Numbered from the stretch's first letter, positions 1 through 9,381 are shown. The stretch: DNA of 48,692 nt from Rhizobium sp. Root483D2 (GCF_001426685.1 NZ_LMFB01000001.1:1-48692); one strand, 5' to 3'. Made by a program: numbers and translations. The notes: a model not told the origin generated them from the letters alone.

Positions 1-44
1 AGCATGTCTCCGAACACCTGTCAGGGATGTCTCCGGGCTTTACA

Positions 45-134
45 CTTGTGGCGGGGATCCAGTGACCCGACGTCTGTCGGGTCAAAAGACCCTTTCAGCT
101 CAAGGACTTGAGCTGGCTGGATCCCCACCACAAG
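45..134. repeat. Compound palindromic element (three-way-junction fold)
   Basis: Outer arms 45-62 and 117-134 are 18-base inverted repeats with one mismatch. Between them lie two further perfect hairpins: 63-71 with 76-84 (TGACCCGAC / GTCGGGTCA) and 96-104 with 107-115 (CAGCTCAAG / CTTGAGCTG). As single strand this would fold into a stem carrying two side hairpins. No ORF of note lies in 1-241. The element sits downstream of the lpxK stop, so it could also act as a transcript 3' structure. A second small palindrome, GCCTCGTACGAGGC, occurs at 221-234. It resembles short non-autonomous intergenic elements of rhizobia, but the family is not identified. Confidence 0.7.
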
Positions 135-241
135 GGCGGGGATGAGGGGAATTTGGCGATAGGCTCAATTTCCCAAGTGACCTGCAGAGTTATCAGATAA
201 TATCTTGTCAGCAGTCTAAAGCCTCGTACGAGGCGCCACAT

Positions 242-1279
242 CTATGCAGGCGACTTGCGCAGGTTGCGGGTGCGCGCGGCCTTCACCGCCGCATCGATGA
301 TCTTGCCGGGTGAGCCGGGGTCGTCGAAACGGACCTCCACCTCGATCACCCTGCTTTTTTCCATCAGTTCGCCGGCGCGGCCATGCTCCGGTTCCAGCCG
401 CACCATGTCCTTGGCGGTGGTTACCAGCTGGTAGCCCTTGGCAGAGGCATGATCGAGCAGGTCGGCAATTTCGTCGCTGGAAAAATGGTGGTGATCGGGG
501 AAGCTGCGGGTTTCGGCGATCACGGCGCCGGTCTCGCGGATCGTGCGGAAGAATTTCTCCGGATCGGCAATCCCCGCCCAGCCCAGAACCTCCACATCCT
601 TCAGACCGCCATCATCCAGATGCTCGACATTGGCGGCATAGATCTGCTTGCCGGCGCGGGCGCAGCGGCGGATGAGGGCGTCGGCACGATCACCGTTGCC
701 GATCTTCAGGATTGCGGAAGCATGGCGGATCTGCTGGGGGATCGGCGCCCTGACCGGACCGGATGGGATGAGGAAGCCGTTGCCGATACCGCGGCGGCTG
801 TCGATCACCAGAAGGGAAAAATCGAATGTCAGCCGGGCGCTCTGGAACCCATCATCCATGATGATGATATCGGCGCCTTCGGCCACCAGGCGGCGTGCGC
901 CCTCGACGCGCTTGCGGCAGATGACGGCCAGGCCTTCGCGGGCAAGCAGCAGCGGCTCGTCGCCGACGTCGCGGGCGCGGTGATGGGTGGGATCGACCAC
1001 GGTGGTGACATCGAGCGAGCCGCCATAGCCGCGGCTCAGAAAGCCGGGCTTCAAGCCGCGCCGGCGCGCAGCCCGTGCCAAGGCGATCGCGGTCGGGGTC
1101 TTGCCGGCGCCACCGACGGTGAAATTGCCGACGCAGATGACCGGAACCGGCACGGAAGCGCGGCGCGCATGATCCATGCGCGAGCCGGAAATACGTCCAT
1201 AAATCCAAGAAAAAGGCCAGAGGCCATAGGCGCGCCAATCCGCCTTGGTCCACCAGAATGGCGGTGCATCAGAAACCAT
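242..1279 (-). CDS. lpxK: Tetraacyldisaccharide 4'-kinase LpxK
   Basis: Phosphorylates the 4' position of the lipid A disaccharide precursor at the cytoplasmic face of the inner membrane, a late step of the Raetz pathway. The product of 345 residues has the family start ([20 protein letters not shown], a membrane-associated segment) and the Walker A motif GGAGKTPT near residues 57-63, followed by GYGG and a DDGFQ motif ([10 protein letters not shown]). The ATG at 1279 is chosen over the longer frame because the N-terminal extension is low-complexity Arg/Cys-rich and a GGAAGGA ribosome site lies just upstream. In many rhizobia lpxK directly follows waaA; here a HAD gene and a flagellin lie between them. 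Family assignment is firm. Confidence 0.95.
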   Translation of the reverse strand: MVSDAPPFWWTKADWRAYGLWPFSWIYGRISGSRMDHARRASVPVPVICVGNFTVGGAGKTPTAIALARAARRRGLKPGFLSRGYGGSLDVTTVVDPTHHRARDVGDEPLLLAREGLAVICRKRVEGARRLVAEGADIIIMDDGFQSARLTFDFSLLVIDSRRGIGNGFLIPSGPVRAPIPQQIRHASAILKIGNGDRADALIRRCARAGKQIYAANVEHLDDGGLKDVEVLGWAGIADPEKFFRTIRETGAVIAETRSFPDHHHFSSDEIADLLDHASAKGYQLVTTAKDMVRLEPEHGRAGELMEKSRVIEVEVRFDDPGSPGKIIDAAVKAARTRNLRKSPA

Positions 1280-1524
1280 CAGTCCTTCCAGGCCTCCCCG
1301 CGCCGGCCGGTGTCTCCCGGTTTTCGCAACGTTGCGCGCGGCACATTTTTCGTCCTGCCGAAAACAATTTTTCCGCAGAAAAAACCGTCGCAGCCGGCGA
1401 CACAAAACGTCAGATTGCCGGCAATTGCAAGCCGCGAGCGCATCGGCTGGCGTCTTTGCCAAGGTGTGCGTCACCGCAAGACGTTACCGGAAGAGCCGTA
1501 GCACCCCCCGCGCTATACCGAGTA

Positions 1525-1557
1525 TTAACCAGACTGCGGCACTCTCGGTTAACCAGA
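1525..1557 (+). promoter_or_regulatory. Direct repeat TTAACCAGA upstream of flagellin
   Basis: TTAACCAGA occurs twice, at 1525-1533 and 1549-1557, 24 bases apart start to start, within the 321-base gap between the divergent lpxK and flagellin starts. TTAACC resembles half sites bound by CtrA in alphaproteobacteria, and CtrA controls motility genes in several of them. That link is inference; the repeat itself is what the sequence shows. The rest of 1280-1600 holds no credible gene. Confidence 0.3.
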
Positions 1558-1600
1558 TCTGGTGTCTTTCCGTTTTTTGTTTTTCGTAGCGGACCTGAAA

Positions 1601-2683
1601 ATGAACATAAGTTTCAACTCGGCGGCCACCGCCGCTTTGGCGGTTCTGCGCCATAATGACAGCACCCATGCCAAGATGCAGGATGTCATTACCACCGGCA
1701 TGCGCATATCGGAAGCCGCCGACAACGCGGCCTACTGGTCGATCGCCACCGACATGCGCAACACCACCAAGGCCACGAGCACCGTCATCGACGCGCTGGA
1801 ACTGGGGGCTGCCCTTGTCGATGTGTCCTATCAGGGAATGGAGGACCTCATTTCCATCACGTCCGAGATCAAGACCAAGATCATGGCGATGAAAGAACCG
1901 GGTGTGGACCGTTACAAGGTCAGCTCGGAAATCTACGAGCTGGAAAAACAGTTTCTGTCCACCACGCAGTCTTCGTCGTTCAACGGCCGCAACCTGCTGG
2001 CGCCAGGCGATCTGCACTATACTGAGAAAAGCTATGTCGATGGCAACGGCAAGACGCTGAACTATATCGAGATGAGCCCTCCCGACACCAATGTCGCCTT
2101 TGGCGGCATCGTTGCGAGCTATACCAAGGGCAAGGTCGGCATCATCAACATCTATGGCGACAGCAACCTCAACGTCTTCGGCCCGGCCAGCTACAAGAAT
2201 GCCGATGGCAGCACCTCGGCGCAGAACGGCTTGGCCGACACGCCACAGGCAGACGGCATGACCGGCGGCGTGCCGCATCCGGATCCGGCCAAGATCACCG
2301 CCTGGCTACCGGCCTTCAACGGCCGCACCCAGATCGGGATGGGCACCGACGATATGTTCAGCGCCTCGCATATGGGGGAAGTGCCCGACGATCTCGTCGA
2401 AACCGCCACCGATCTGCTGCTGAAGCGCTATGACGATATCCATTCGACCCTGACGGACCGGGCAGCGACGCTCGGATCGCTCAGCATGCGCATCGACATG
2501 CAAACGGATTTCAACAGGACGCTGACATCGACGATCCAGAAGGGCATCGGCCGGCTGGTGGATGCCGATATGAACGATGCCTCGACCAAGCTGAAAGCGG
2601 TGCAGGCACAGGTGCAGCTGGCCGTCCAGGCGCTGAATATCGCCAACAACGCGCCGTCACTGCTGATGCAGCTATTCCGCTAA
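1601..2683 (+). CDS. Flagellin (orphan copy)
   Basis: Structural protein of the flagellar filament, exported by the flagellar type III system. The 360-residue product has both conserved flagellin ends. The N-terminal coil carries MQDVITTGMRISEAADNAAYWSIATDMR-like sequence (split here: ITTGMRISEAADNAAYW), matching the rhizobial pattern RISSGxRVxxAxDNAAYWSIATxMR. The C-terminal coil is rich in A/Q/N and ends IANNAPSLLMQLFR. The middle (about residues 150-260) is variable Gly/Asp/Asn-rich. ATG at 1601 is preferred to the upstream in-frame start because flagellins begin directly with the coil (MNISFNSAATAAL). No other motility gene lies in the window, so this copy is outside a flagellar cluster. 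It is divergent from lpxK and convergent with the HAD gene. Confidence 0.85.
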   Translation: MNISFNSAATAALAVLRHNDSTHAKMQDVITTGMRISEAADNAAYWSIATDMRNTTKATSTVIDALELGAALVDVSYQGMEDLISITSEIKTKIMAMKEPGVDRYKVSSEIYELEKQFLSTTQSSSFNGRNLLAPGDLHYTEKSYVDGNGKTLNYIEMSPPDTNVAFGGIVASYTKGKVGIINIYGDSNLNVFGPASYKNADGSTSAQNGLADTPQADGMTGGVPHPDPAKITAWLPAFNGRTQIGMGTDDMFSASHMGEVPDDLVETATDLLLKRYDDIHSTLTDRAATLGSLSMRIDMQTDFNRTLTSTIQKGIGRLVDADMNDASTKLKAVQAQVQLAVQALNIANNAPSLLMQLFR

Positions 2684-2698
2684 GCAACAGCGCGCGCG

Positions 2699-3406
2699 TT
2701 ACACCAAAACAGTCTCAAGCTCGGTGATGTCGTTGAGGCAGTGATCGGATGCGGCAGCCAGCGATTGTGGCGAGCCGGTGCCGGTGAGGACCGCAACTGT
2801 CAGGCCGGCGCCGGCGTTGCGGCCCATGTGCAGGTCGTGATTGTTGTCGCCGACGACCGCGATCTGGTGGGGCTCAAGCCCGGTCGCCGCGCAGAAACCA
2901 TGCACCATGCCGGGCTGCGGCTTGGTGCCGAAGCCGCTGTCATAGCCTGCGACATAATGAAGATAACCGTCGAAACCGAAGCGTTTTGCGGTTTCCCGGA
3001 TCGAGCGTTCGTTGTCGCTGGAGGCAACGCCGAGGCGGTAGCCCTTGGCGTGAAGGCCGGCAAAGAACGTGGCAAGGTCGGTCACCGGCACCGCATAGGC
3101 GGCCGAATTGGAAAACAATCCGTCAAGCTTCACCGTCAGCGCCTCGACCGTAAAGGGGGCGCCGGCCGCGACCATGCCGGTGGCGATCTCGATCGTATTG
3201 CCTGCGGCCAGCAGGCTGTCGGGCGTGACATGGCCGGTATCGGGATCCATGCCGCCGGCCACCAGCAGGCGTCTTGCCAGAACCGCATCGCCATTGGCCG
3301 CGATGCTGGCGACCTCGTAATTGACCGGAACCCAGCTCTTTACGTAATCGAGCAGCGTTCCGTCCTTGTCGAAGAGGATACCGGAAATGGTTCTGTCGGC
3401 CGTCAT
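2699..3406 (-). CDS. HAD-family phosphatase, phosphoglycolate phosphatase-like
   Basis: A 235-residue HAD hydrolase with motif I DKDGTLLDY (residues about 13-21), a helical cap, a motif II region ASSDNERS, and motif III/IV GDNNHDLHMGRNAG. The fold and length fit the Gph-like branch that removes phosphate from small substrates such as 2-phosphoglycolate. The substrate cannot be read from sequence. It starts 22 bases after the waaA stop and is probably co-transcribed with it. A glycolate oxidase operon lies about 34 kb away in the same window, so a glycolate-forming role would be coherent but is only a guess. Confidence 0.8.
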   Translation of the reverse strand: MTADRTISGILFDKDGTLLDYVKSWVPVNYEVASIAANGDAVLARRLLVAGGMDPDTGHVTPDSLLAAGNTIEIATGMVAAGAPFTVEALTVKLDGLFSNSAAYAVPVTDLATFFAGLHAKGYRLGVASSDNERSIRETAKRFGFDGYLHYVAGYDSGFGTKPQPGMVHGFCAATGLEPHQIAVVGDNNHDLHMGRNAGAGLTVAVLTGTGSPQSLAAASDHCLNDITELETVLV

Positions 3407-3428
3407 GAATATCTCACCGGAAAAAGTG

Positions 3429-4742
3429 TCAGTTATCGCCGCGTGGCTGCAGCCGTGCCTTCACCGTCAGCGGGTTGATATAGGGTTCAAGCCCCCGGAT
3501 CGTCGCCGACAATGCTCCGCGCATTTCATGCACGGTTTCGAGCCCGGCATCGATCATCTTGCGACGCACTTCGTCGTTGACGAGAAGATAATTGACCCCC
3601 TTGGCCAGCATCTCGACATCGCGGATGATCTTGGCGCTGCCGTTCTTGGCGAGCATCTGGTAGGTGTCGCGGAAATTCTGGACATTGCCGCCCGACAGGA
3701 TGGCGCAGCCGAGCATGGCCGGCTCCAGCGGGTTCTGCCCGCCTTCGGCAAACAGCGAGCGGCCGACGAAGGCCACCTCGGTCAAACGCAGGTAGAGCCC
3801 CATCTCGCCAATGGTATCGCCCAGGAAAATATCGGTTTCCGGGGTGATCGGATCGTTGCGGGTGCGCCTGGCGACCGTCAGTCCCTTGGAGGTCAGCATC
3901 GTCTCGATCGCGTCGCAGCGCTCGGGATGGCGGGGCACGATCACGGTCAGGAGGCCGGTGCGTTCCTTCAGCGCGCGGTGGACGATGCCTGCGGCATTTT
4001 CCTCGCCCTCGAATGTGGAAATGGCGGCCCAGGTCTTGCGGTCGCGGATCTGCTGGCGGTAATGTTTCAGCGCGTGATTGTCATACGGCGGCGCATCGGT
4101 ATCGACCTTCAGATTGCCGGAGACCATCACCGGCAGGGCGCCCAGCGTGCGGAAACGGTCGGCATCGGCGTCGGATTGCGCAATGACCAGCGCCAGGTTT
4201 TCAAACAGCGCGTCGGCAAGCCACAGGCGCTTTTTCCAGCGGCCGAAGGTGCGGTCCGACAGGCGGCCATTGACCAGAACCTGCGGAATATGACGGTTCC
4301 CGAGCTCCATCATCGTCATCGGCCAGATCTCCGATTCCGCGATGATCGCCAGATCCGGCTCCCAATAATCGAGAAAGCGGCTGACGGCCGGTTTGAAATC
4401 GAGCGGCACGTATTGATGGGTGACACGCGCGCCCAGCCGGTCGGCAACGATGCGGGCCGATGTCTTCGTGCCGGTGGTCAGCACCACGGAGATGCCCCGG
4501 CGCGAAACTTCATGGATCAAGGGAATGATGGCCGTCGTCTCGCCGACGCTGGCGGCATGGAACCACACCAGCGGCCCATGCGGGCGGGGCGCGCTGGCAT
4601 GGCCATAGCGCTCCTGGCGGCGGGCGCTGTCTTCCTTGCCCTTGGCGGCGCGGGCAGCCAGATAGCCCCAGACCAGCGGATAGACCGCCGTGCCGATCCA
4701 GCGATAGCTTGACAGAGCCAGCCGGGCGAGCATGCGGCTCAT
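3429..4742 (-). CDS. waaA: 3-deoxy-D-manno-octulosonic acid (Kdo) transferase WaaA
   Basis: Adds Kdo from CMP-Kdo to the lipid A precursor at the inner membrane. The 437-residue protein has an N-terminal membrane anchor (residues about 1-25), a WFHAASVGET motif whose glutamate (about residue 68) matches the proposed catalytic base of the family, a GT-B N-domain with LVNGRLSDRTFGRW, and the C-domain sequence FVGRSLFAEGGQNPLEPA. The ATG at 4742 (MSRMLARL) is chosen from protein alignment memory; an in-frame start 11 codons upstream is possible. It follows DUF4170 by 100 bases and precedes the HAD gene by 22. Identity is firm. Confidence 0.95.
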   Translation of the reverse strand: MSRMLARLALSSYRWIGTAVYPLVWGYLAARAAKGKEDSARRQERYGHASAPRPHGPLVWFHAASVGETTAIIPLIHEVSRRGISVVLTTGTKTSARIVADRLGARVTHQYVPLDFKPAVSRFLDYWEPDLAIIAESEIWPMTMMELGNRHIPQVLVNGRLSDRTFGRWKKRLWLADALFENLALVIAQSDADADRFRTLGALPVMVSGNLKVDTDAPPYDNHALKHYRQQIRDRKTWAAISTFEGEENAAGIVHRALKERTGLLTVIVPRHPERCDAIETMLTSKGLTVARRTRNDPITPETDIFLGDTIGEMGLYLRLTEVAFVGRSLFAEGGQNPLEPAMLGCAILSGGNVQNFRDTYQMLAKNGSAKIIRDVEMLAKGVNYLLVNDEVRRKMIDAGLETVHEMRGALSATIRGLEPYINPLTVKARLQPRGDN

Positions 4743-4842
4743 AGGGTCAGGTCCTGCGCACAGCAGCCAGCGCAAAAGCCGTCTGTAAAGGCGAAGGCAG
4801 CCTCTTCAGCCGCGCGGCCTGCCTGTCCGAAACGCCCTGGCA

Positions 4843-5079
4843 TCAAGCCTGTTCCGGATCCAGAAGCCGGTGCATGTGGACGATGAAATAGCGCATATGC
4901 GCATTGTCGACGGTCAGCTGGGCCTTGGATTTCCATGCCGTCAGGGCCGTGTCGTAATCAGGGAAGATGCCGACGACATCGAGCTTTTCGAGATCGCGGA
5001 ACTGGACGCCGGTGAGTGTCGTCAATTCACCGCCGAACACGAGGTGCAGCCGCTGTTTTACTTCCGAATTCTGAGCCAT
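4843..5079 (-). CDS. DUF4170 family protein
   Basis: A small soluble protein of 78 residues (82 from the alternative start at 5091) with the conserved pattern HLVFGGELTTLTGVQF, GIFPDYDTALTAWKSKAQ and MRYFIVHMHRLLDPE. Proteins of this family are found in alphaproteobacteria between a cysQ-like phosphatase and waaA, exactly as here, which suggests a role connected to LPS assembly. The molecular function is unknown. No signal peptide or membrane span is visible. Confidence 0.85.
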   Translation of the reverse strand: MAQNSEVKQRLHLVFGGELTTLTGVQFRDLEKLDVVGIFPDYDTALTAWKSKAQLTVDNAHMRYFIVHMHRLLDPEQA

Positions 5080-5139
5080 CAGACCATCCAATTTTCTTGC
5101 CGTATTTTGCTTGTGGTTTGCGGCATTCAGCCGGAAAGG

Positions 5140-5949
5140 TCAATGGCCCTCCAGCCCCTGAGACGCCGCAATCAATGCCGGTAAAGCGGGCCTTGCCGCC
5201 GCGCAGAGCACGGTATGACGAACATTGGGGCGATTGTAGGAAAGCGGCTGTCCATCAAGCCCGAAAAGCGCCCCGCCTGCCCGCTCCAGGATCAGGTCGG
5301 CGGCTGCCAGGTCCCAATCATGGGAGTTTTTCTTGACGATCGTGCCATCGATCCGGCCATCGGCGATCATCGCAATCCGGTAGGCGAGCGACGGCACATG
5401 CGGAATGCGCGACACGCTGGCGCGATACCCCTGTTCCAGCAAGCCGACCGTCTCCTCGGCAAGCGCTATCCGCAGGACGTCCGCACCGGTTGGCCTGACG
5501 CTGATCGGCTCACCGTTCTTCAGCGCGTCACCGGTTAAGACCGCCTGAAACAACTCGCCAAGCGCCGGCGCGAAGAGGACGCCCGCCACCGGACGGCCAA
5601 GATGCACGACGGCAACGCTGACGCACCAGACATCCTTGCCGGCAATGAAGGCTCTCGTGCCGTCGATGGGATCGACCACGAACACGGTATCGCAGCCGAG
5701 CCTTGCTGCATCGTCATCGGTTTCTTCCGACAGCCAGCCGTAATTCGGCCGCGCGGCCAGGAGTTTTTCCTTGAGGATATCGTTGGCGGCGAAATCCGCC
5801 TCGCTGACCGGCGAGCGGCCGCCATTCTTCCACTGGACGTCCGGATCCTTGCGGAAATAGGACAGCGCCTTTTCACCCGCAGCGTTCGCCGCCATCGTGA
5901 TCAGGGTGAGATCGCTGCTCCAGTCATCCGGCGAAAAGCGGGCGTTCAT
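5140..5949 (-). CDS. cysQ: 3'(2'),5'-bisphosphate nucleotidase / inositol monophosphatase family (CysQ-like)
   Basis: A Mg-dependent phosphatase of the inositol monophosphatase fold; CysQ members hydrolyse adenosine 3',5'-bisphosphate left from sulfate assimilation. The 269-residue product carries the metal-binding motifs WLSEE (residues 72-76), DPIDGT (93-98) and DWDLAAAD (211-218). Family membership is certain, but the substrate could also be another sugar phosphate. It follows pmbA by 54 bases and precedes DUF4170, so it belongs to the minus-strand LPS block. Confidence 0.85.
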   Translation of the reverse strand: MNARFSPDDWSSDLTLITMAANAAGEKALSYFRKDPDVQWKNGGRSPVSEADFAANDILKEKLLAARPNYGWLSEETDDDAARLGCDTVFVVDPIDGTRAFIAGKDVWCVSVAVVHLGRPVAGVLFAPALGELFQAVLTGDALKNGEPISVRPTGADVLRIALAEETVGLLEQGYRASVSRIPHVPSLAYRIAMIADGRIDGTIVKKNSHDWDLAAADLILERAGGALFGLDGQPLSYNRPNVRHTVLCAAARPALPALIAASQGLEGH

Positions 5950-6003
5950 CTTGGTCTTCCATTTCCCGCAGCATCGGCCGCGTTAAAGCTATCCGGACGG
6001 GCC

Positions 6004-7350
6004 TTATTTGCCCGCAAGCGTCATGCCCTCGATGGCAAGCGTCGGGGCAGCGACGCCGAACTTGCGGTCGATATCGTCGGCAAGCGTGATGGCGAAGAAC
6101 ATCTGCTTCAGATTGGAGGCGATCGTGACTTCGGATACCGGGAAGGTCAATTCGCCATTTTCGATCCAGAATCCGGAGGCACCACGGCTATATTCGCCGG
6201 TGAGCATATTGACGCCCTGGCCGATCAGTTCGGTGACGTAGAAACCGGTTCCGACGCTGCGGATCAGCTCTTCGCGTGAGATATCGCCGGGTTCCAGCGC
6301 AAAATTCGTTGAGGACGGCGAAACGGCCGTGCCGCCACGCGCGCCACGCCCGTTGGTTTCCAGACCAAGTTCGCGTCCGGTCGAAGTGGAGAGGAACCAC
6401 TGCTGCAGCACACCATCCTCGATCATCGACAATTTCTGCCCGGTGACCCCTTCGCCGTCGAACGGACGCGAGGCGGACCCCCGCACCACCAGCGGATCAT
6501 CCGTCACGGTGATGCCGGCCTTCATCACCGGCTTTCCCATCATGTCGCGCAGGAACGAGGTCTTGCGGGCAACCGAGGCACCGTTGATCGCACCGGCAAT
6601 ATGGCCGGCAAAACCCCGCGACATGCGCGGATCGAAAATAACCGTGACATTCTTCTGGGTCGGAACCTGGCGTGGACCGATGCGGGCAACCGCCTTTTCG
6701 CCGGCGGTGCGGCCGATCTCGGCTGCGGATTTCAGGTCGGCGAAATAGAGGCGGCTGTCGAAATCGTAATCGCGCTCCATCTTGGTGCCGTCGCCGGCAA
6801 TGGCGCTGACGGAGCGTCCGAACCGGGTGCCCATATAGGCGCCGGAAAAGCCGTGCGACGTGACCAGAACCAGACCGCCCATGCCGGCGGATGCGCCGGC
6901 GCCGCTCGAATTGGTGACGCCCTTGACTGCAAGTGCCGCTTCTTCAGCTTCCAGCGCTGCGGCGGTCAGGGTTTCCGTGGAGACCTCCGCCGGATCGTAA
7001 AGCTCAAGTTCGGGATAGGAGCGTGCCAGGCGTTCGCTGTCGGCGAGGCTGGCATAGGGGTCCTCGGGCGAGGCCTTGGCCATCGCCACGGCACGCTCGG
7101 CCAGAACCTTCAGGTCAAAGCCCGGATTGGCCGAAACGCTGGCGACACGGCGGCCGACGAAAACCCGCAGTGAAAAATCATCGCTTTCCGAGGCGTCGGT
7201 ACCCTCGACCTTGCCAAGCCGCACGGAAACGGAGCGGGAGCGGCCCCGCACGACCACGGCATCGGCCTGATCGGCACCCGCCTTCAGCGCCAAATCGATG
7301 AGCGCGGCCGCCCTTGTCTGCAGAACACCGGAATCGATAATATCGGACAT
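6004..7350 (-). CDS. pmbA: TldD/PmbA family metalloprotease-like protein
   Basis: The 448-residue product matches the PmbA (TldE) side of the TldD-TldE complex, which in E. coli trims microcin B17 and degrades CcdA. Visible family features are the N-terminal ADQADAVVVRGRSRSVSVRLGKVEG region (shortened: VSVRLGKVEG), DDFSLRVFVGRRVASVSAN, the central PTQKNVTVIFDPRMSRGF, and the C-terminal GVNMLTGEYSRGASGFWIENG region (TGEYSRGASGFWIENG). It lacks the HExxxH zinc motif of TldD, as expected for the E partner. No tldD lies in the window. It is first in a minus-strand run leading to cysQ. Confidence 0.9.
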   Translation of the reverse strand: MSDIIDSGVLQTRAAALIDLALKAGADQADAVVVRGRSRSVSVRLGKVEGTDASESDDFSLRVFVGRRVASVSANPGFDLKVLAERAVAMAKASPEDPYASLADSERLARSYPELELYDPAEVSTETLTAAALEAEEAALAVKGVTNSSGAGASAGMGGLVLVTSHGFSGAYMGTRFGRSVSAIAGDGTKMERDYDFDSRLYFADLKSAAEIGRTAGEKAVARIGPRQVPTQKNVTVIFDPRMSRGFAGHIAGAINGASVARKTSFLRDMMGKPVMKAGITVTDDPLVVRGSASRPFDGEGVTGQKLSMIEDGVLQQWFLSTSTGRELGLETNGRGARGGTAVSPSSTNFALEPGDISREELIRSVGTGFYVTELIGQGVNMLTGEYSRGASGFWIENGELTFPVSEVTIASNLKQMFFAITLADDIDRKFGVAAPTLAIEGMTLAGK

Positions 7351-7521
7351 GATTTAGCCTTTCATTCCCGCTCCATTTATTGTGCAGTAGGACCGGCATC
7401 AAGGGCATATCCTGATTCTTGACCGCCGCCCCCGACCAAATGCCAAATTTAGGGCAAACTCCTGCCCAGCCAGACACGCCAGAGCTGCAACCCTGCGGCT
7501 GCGCGCCAGGAAAGAACTGTT

Positions 7522-9381
7522 ATGTCGACGTCACCCGCTCTTACATCACAGGCTCTGCTTCTGCTCGGTGGCGCTGTCGTCGCAGCGCCGATCTTCAAGA
7601 AGCTCGGGCTCGGCACCGTCCTTGGCTATCTGGCGGCCGGCGTCATCATCGGCCCGCTGCTGCACCAGATCAGCGACGGCGAACAGATCCTCGGTTTTGC
7701 GGAACTGGGCGTCGTATTCCTGCTGTTCGTCATTGGCCTGGAGCTGAAGCCCTCGCGCCTGTGGCAGATGCGGCGCGACATTTTCGGTCTCGGCAGCGCG
7801 CAGGTGCTGGTAACAGGCGCTTTGATCTCCGCCATCGTTTTCTTCGCCGGGCTGCTCGACTGGAGCGGCAGCGTCATCACCGGTTTCGGCCTGGCGCTGT
7901 CCTCGACCGCCTTTGCGCTGCAGATCCTCGATGAGAATGGCGACACCAATACGCGCCATGGCCAGCGCGCCTTCTCGGTGCTGCTGCTGCAGGATCTGGC
8001 GATTGTGCCGCTTCTGGCGCTGATCCCGCTGGTTGCCCTGCAGGCGCCGGAAGATACGACGCCGCCGCTGCAGGATTTTTCCGTGGCCGTCGGCGCCATC
8101 CTGATCATGGTGGTCGCCGGGCGCTATCTGCTCAATCCGCTGTTCCAGGTGATCTCCCGCACGGGCGCGCGCGAGGTGATGATCGCCGCCGCCCTGTTCA
8201 TCGTTCTGGGCGCCGCCACGCTGATGCAGCTGGCCGGACTTTCCATGGCGATGGGGGCGTTTCTGGCCGGCGTGCTTCTGGCGGAATCGTCCTACCGGCA
8301 TGAACTGGAGGCGGATATCGAGCCGTTCCGCGGGCTTCTGCTTGCCCTGTTCTTCATGGCGGTCGGACTGTCGCTCGATCTCAAGGTCATCGTCGACAAC
8401 TACGTGCTGATCCTGATCGCGGTCCCCTCGCTGATGCTGCTCAAGGCTCTGGTGATCTACACCATCTGCCGGCTGACCGGCTCGCCGCACAATGATGCTG
8501 TGCGCATCGGCCTGCTTCTGCCGCAGGGTGGCGAATTCGGTTTCGTGCTGTTTACGGCAGCAGCCAGCGCCGGCGTGTTTCCCGATAGCTGGGCATCGCT
8601 TCTCATCGTCATCGTCACCCTGTCCATGGCGCTGACGCCGGCAGCCTCCGCGCTTTCAGGGCTTCTCATGCAGGAGCAGGACGAGGCGACCGAAGAGATG
8701 GAAGAGGATTTTGAAGGGGCTGGCGCCGACGTGCTGATGATCGGGTTTTCCCGCTTCGGCCAGATCGCCTCGCAGATCCTGCTCGCCGGTGGCCGCGAAG
8801 TGACAATCATCGATCATTCCGCCGCGCGTGTGCGCCAGGCTGCGACCTTCGGGTTCCGCATCTATTTCGGCGATGGGACGCGGCTGGACGTGCTGCGCGC
8901 CGCCGGCATCGAGCGCGCCAAGATCGTTGCCATCTGCACGCAGAAGCAGGAGATCACCGACCGGATCGTCGATATGGTGCAGGCGGAATATCCCAATGCC
9001 CGGATTTTCGCGCGCGCCTATGACCGGCTGCACACGCTGTCGCTGCGCGCTCGCGGCGTCGATTACGAGCTGCGCGAGACCTTCGAGTCCGGCCTCGTCT
9101 TCGGACGCAAGACGCTGGAAGGATTGGGGATTGCCGATAACGAGGCTGAGGCCATCATGAACGATATCCGCCGCCGCGACGAGGCCCGCCTGGTGGTGCA
9201 GGAAGCCGAGGGAATCAGCGCCGGACGCGACATGCTGCATTTCGAACCGGTAAAGCCGGAGCCGCTGATCAAGCCCCGGCGCGAGACGGCACCCTCGCTT
9301 GCCGCCGACGACGATATCCTGCCGTCAGCCCCGCCGGTAAAGCCGAAACCGGCAGCCGAGGTTCTTGCCAAGGCGGATTGA
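7522..9381 (+). CDS. Kef-type monovalent cation:proton antiporter with TrkA-N domain
   Basis: An inner-membrane CPA2 transporter of 619 residues, expected to exchange K+ (or Na+) for protons. The first 385 residues form about 12 membrane spans, including the family hallmark LLPQGGEFGFVLF (near residues 331-343). A Rossmann RCK/TrkA-N domain starts near residue 402 (ADVLMIGFSRFGQIASQIL); its nucleotide loop reads GFSRFG rather than the classical GxGxxG. The C-terminal 50 residues are Pro/Lys-rich. No KefF/KefG-type ancillary oxidoreductase lies beside it. It starts 171 bases from the divergent pmbA start. Confidence 0.88.
   Translation: MSTSPALTSQALLLLGGAVVAAPIFKKLGLGTVLGYLAAGVIIGPLLHQISDGEQILGFAELGVVFLLFVIGLELKPSRLWQMRRDIFGLGSAQVLVTGALISAIVFFAGLLDWSGSVITGFGLALSSTAFALQILDENGDTNTRHGQRAFSVLLLQDLAIVPLLALIPLVALQAPEDTTPPLQDFSVAVGAILIMVVAGRYLLNPLFQVISRTGAREVMIAAALFIVLGAATLMQLAGLSMAMGAFLAGVLLAESSYRHELEADIEPFRGLLLALFFMAVGLSLDLKVIVDNYVLILIAVPSLMLLKALVIYTICRLTGSPHNDAVRIGLLLPQGGEFGFVLFTAAASAGVFPDSWASLLIVIVTLSMALTPAASALSGLLMQEQDEATEEMEEDFEGAGADVLMIGFSRFGQIASQILLAGGREVTIIDHSAARVRQAATFGFRIYFGDGTRLDVLRAAGIERAKIVAICTQKQEITDRIVDMVQAEYPNARIFARAYDRLHTLSLRARGVDYELRETFESGLVFGRKTLEGLGIADNEAEAIMNDIRRRDEARLVVQEAEGISAGRDMLHFEPVKPEPLIKPRRETAPSLAADDDILPSAPPVKPKPAAEVLAKAD

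Noticed and set aside
3366..4712. 448-codon plus-strand frame opposite waaA
   Set aside because: It mirrors waaA and has His/Arg/Gly/Gln-rich composition typical of an antisense frame in GC-rich DNA.
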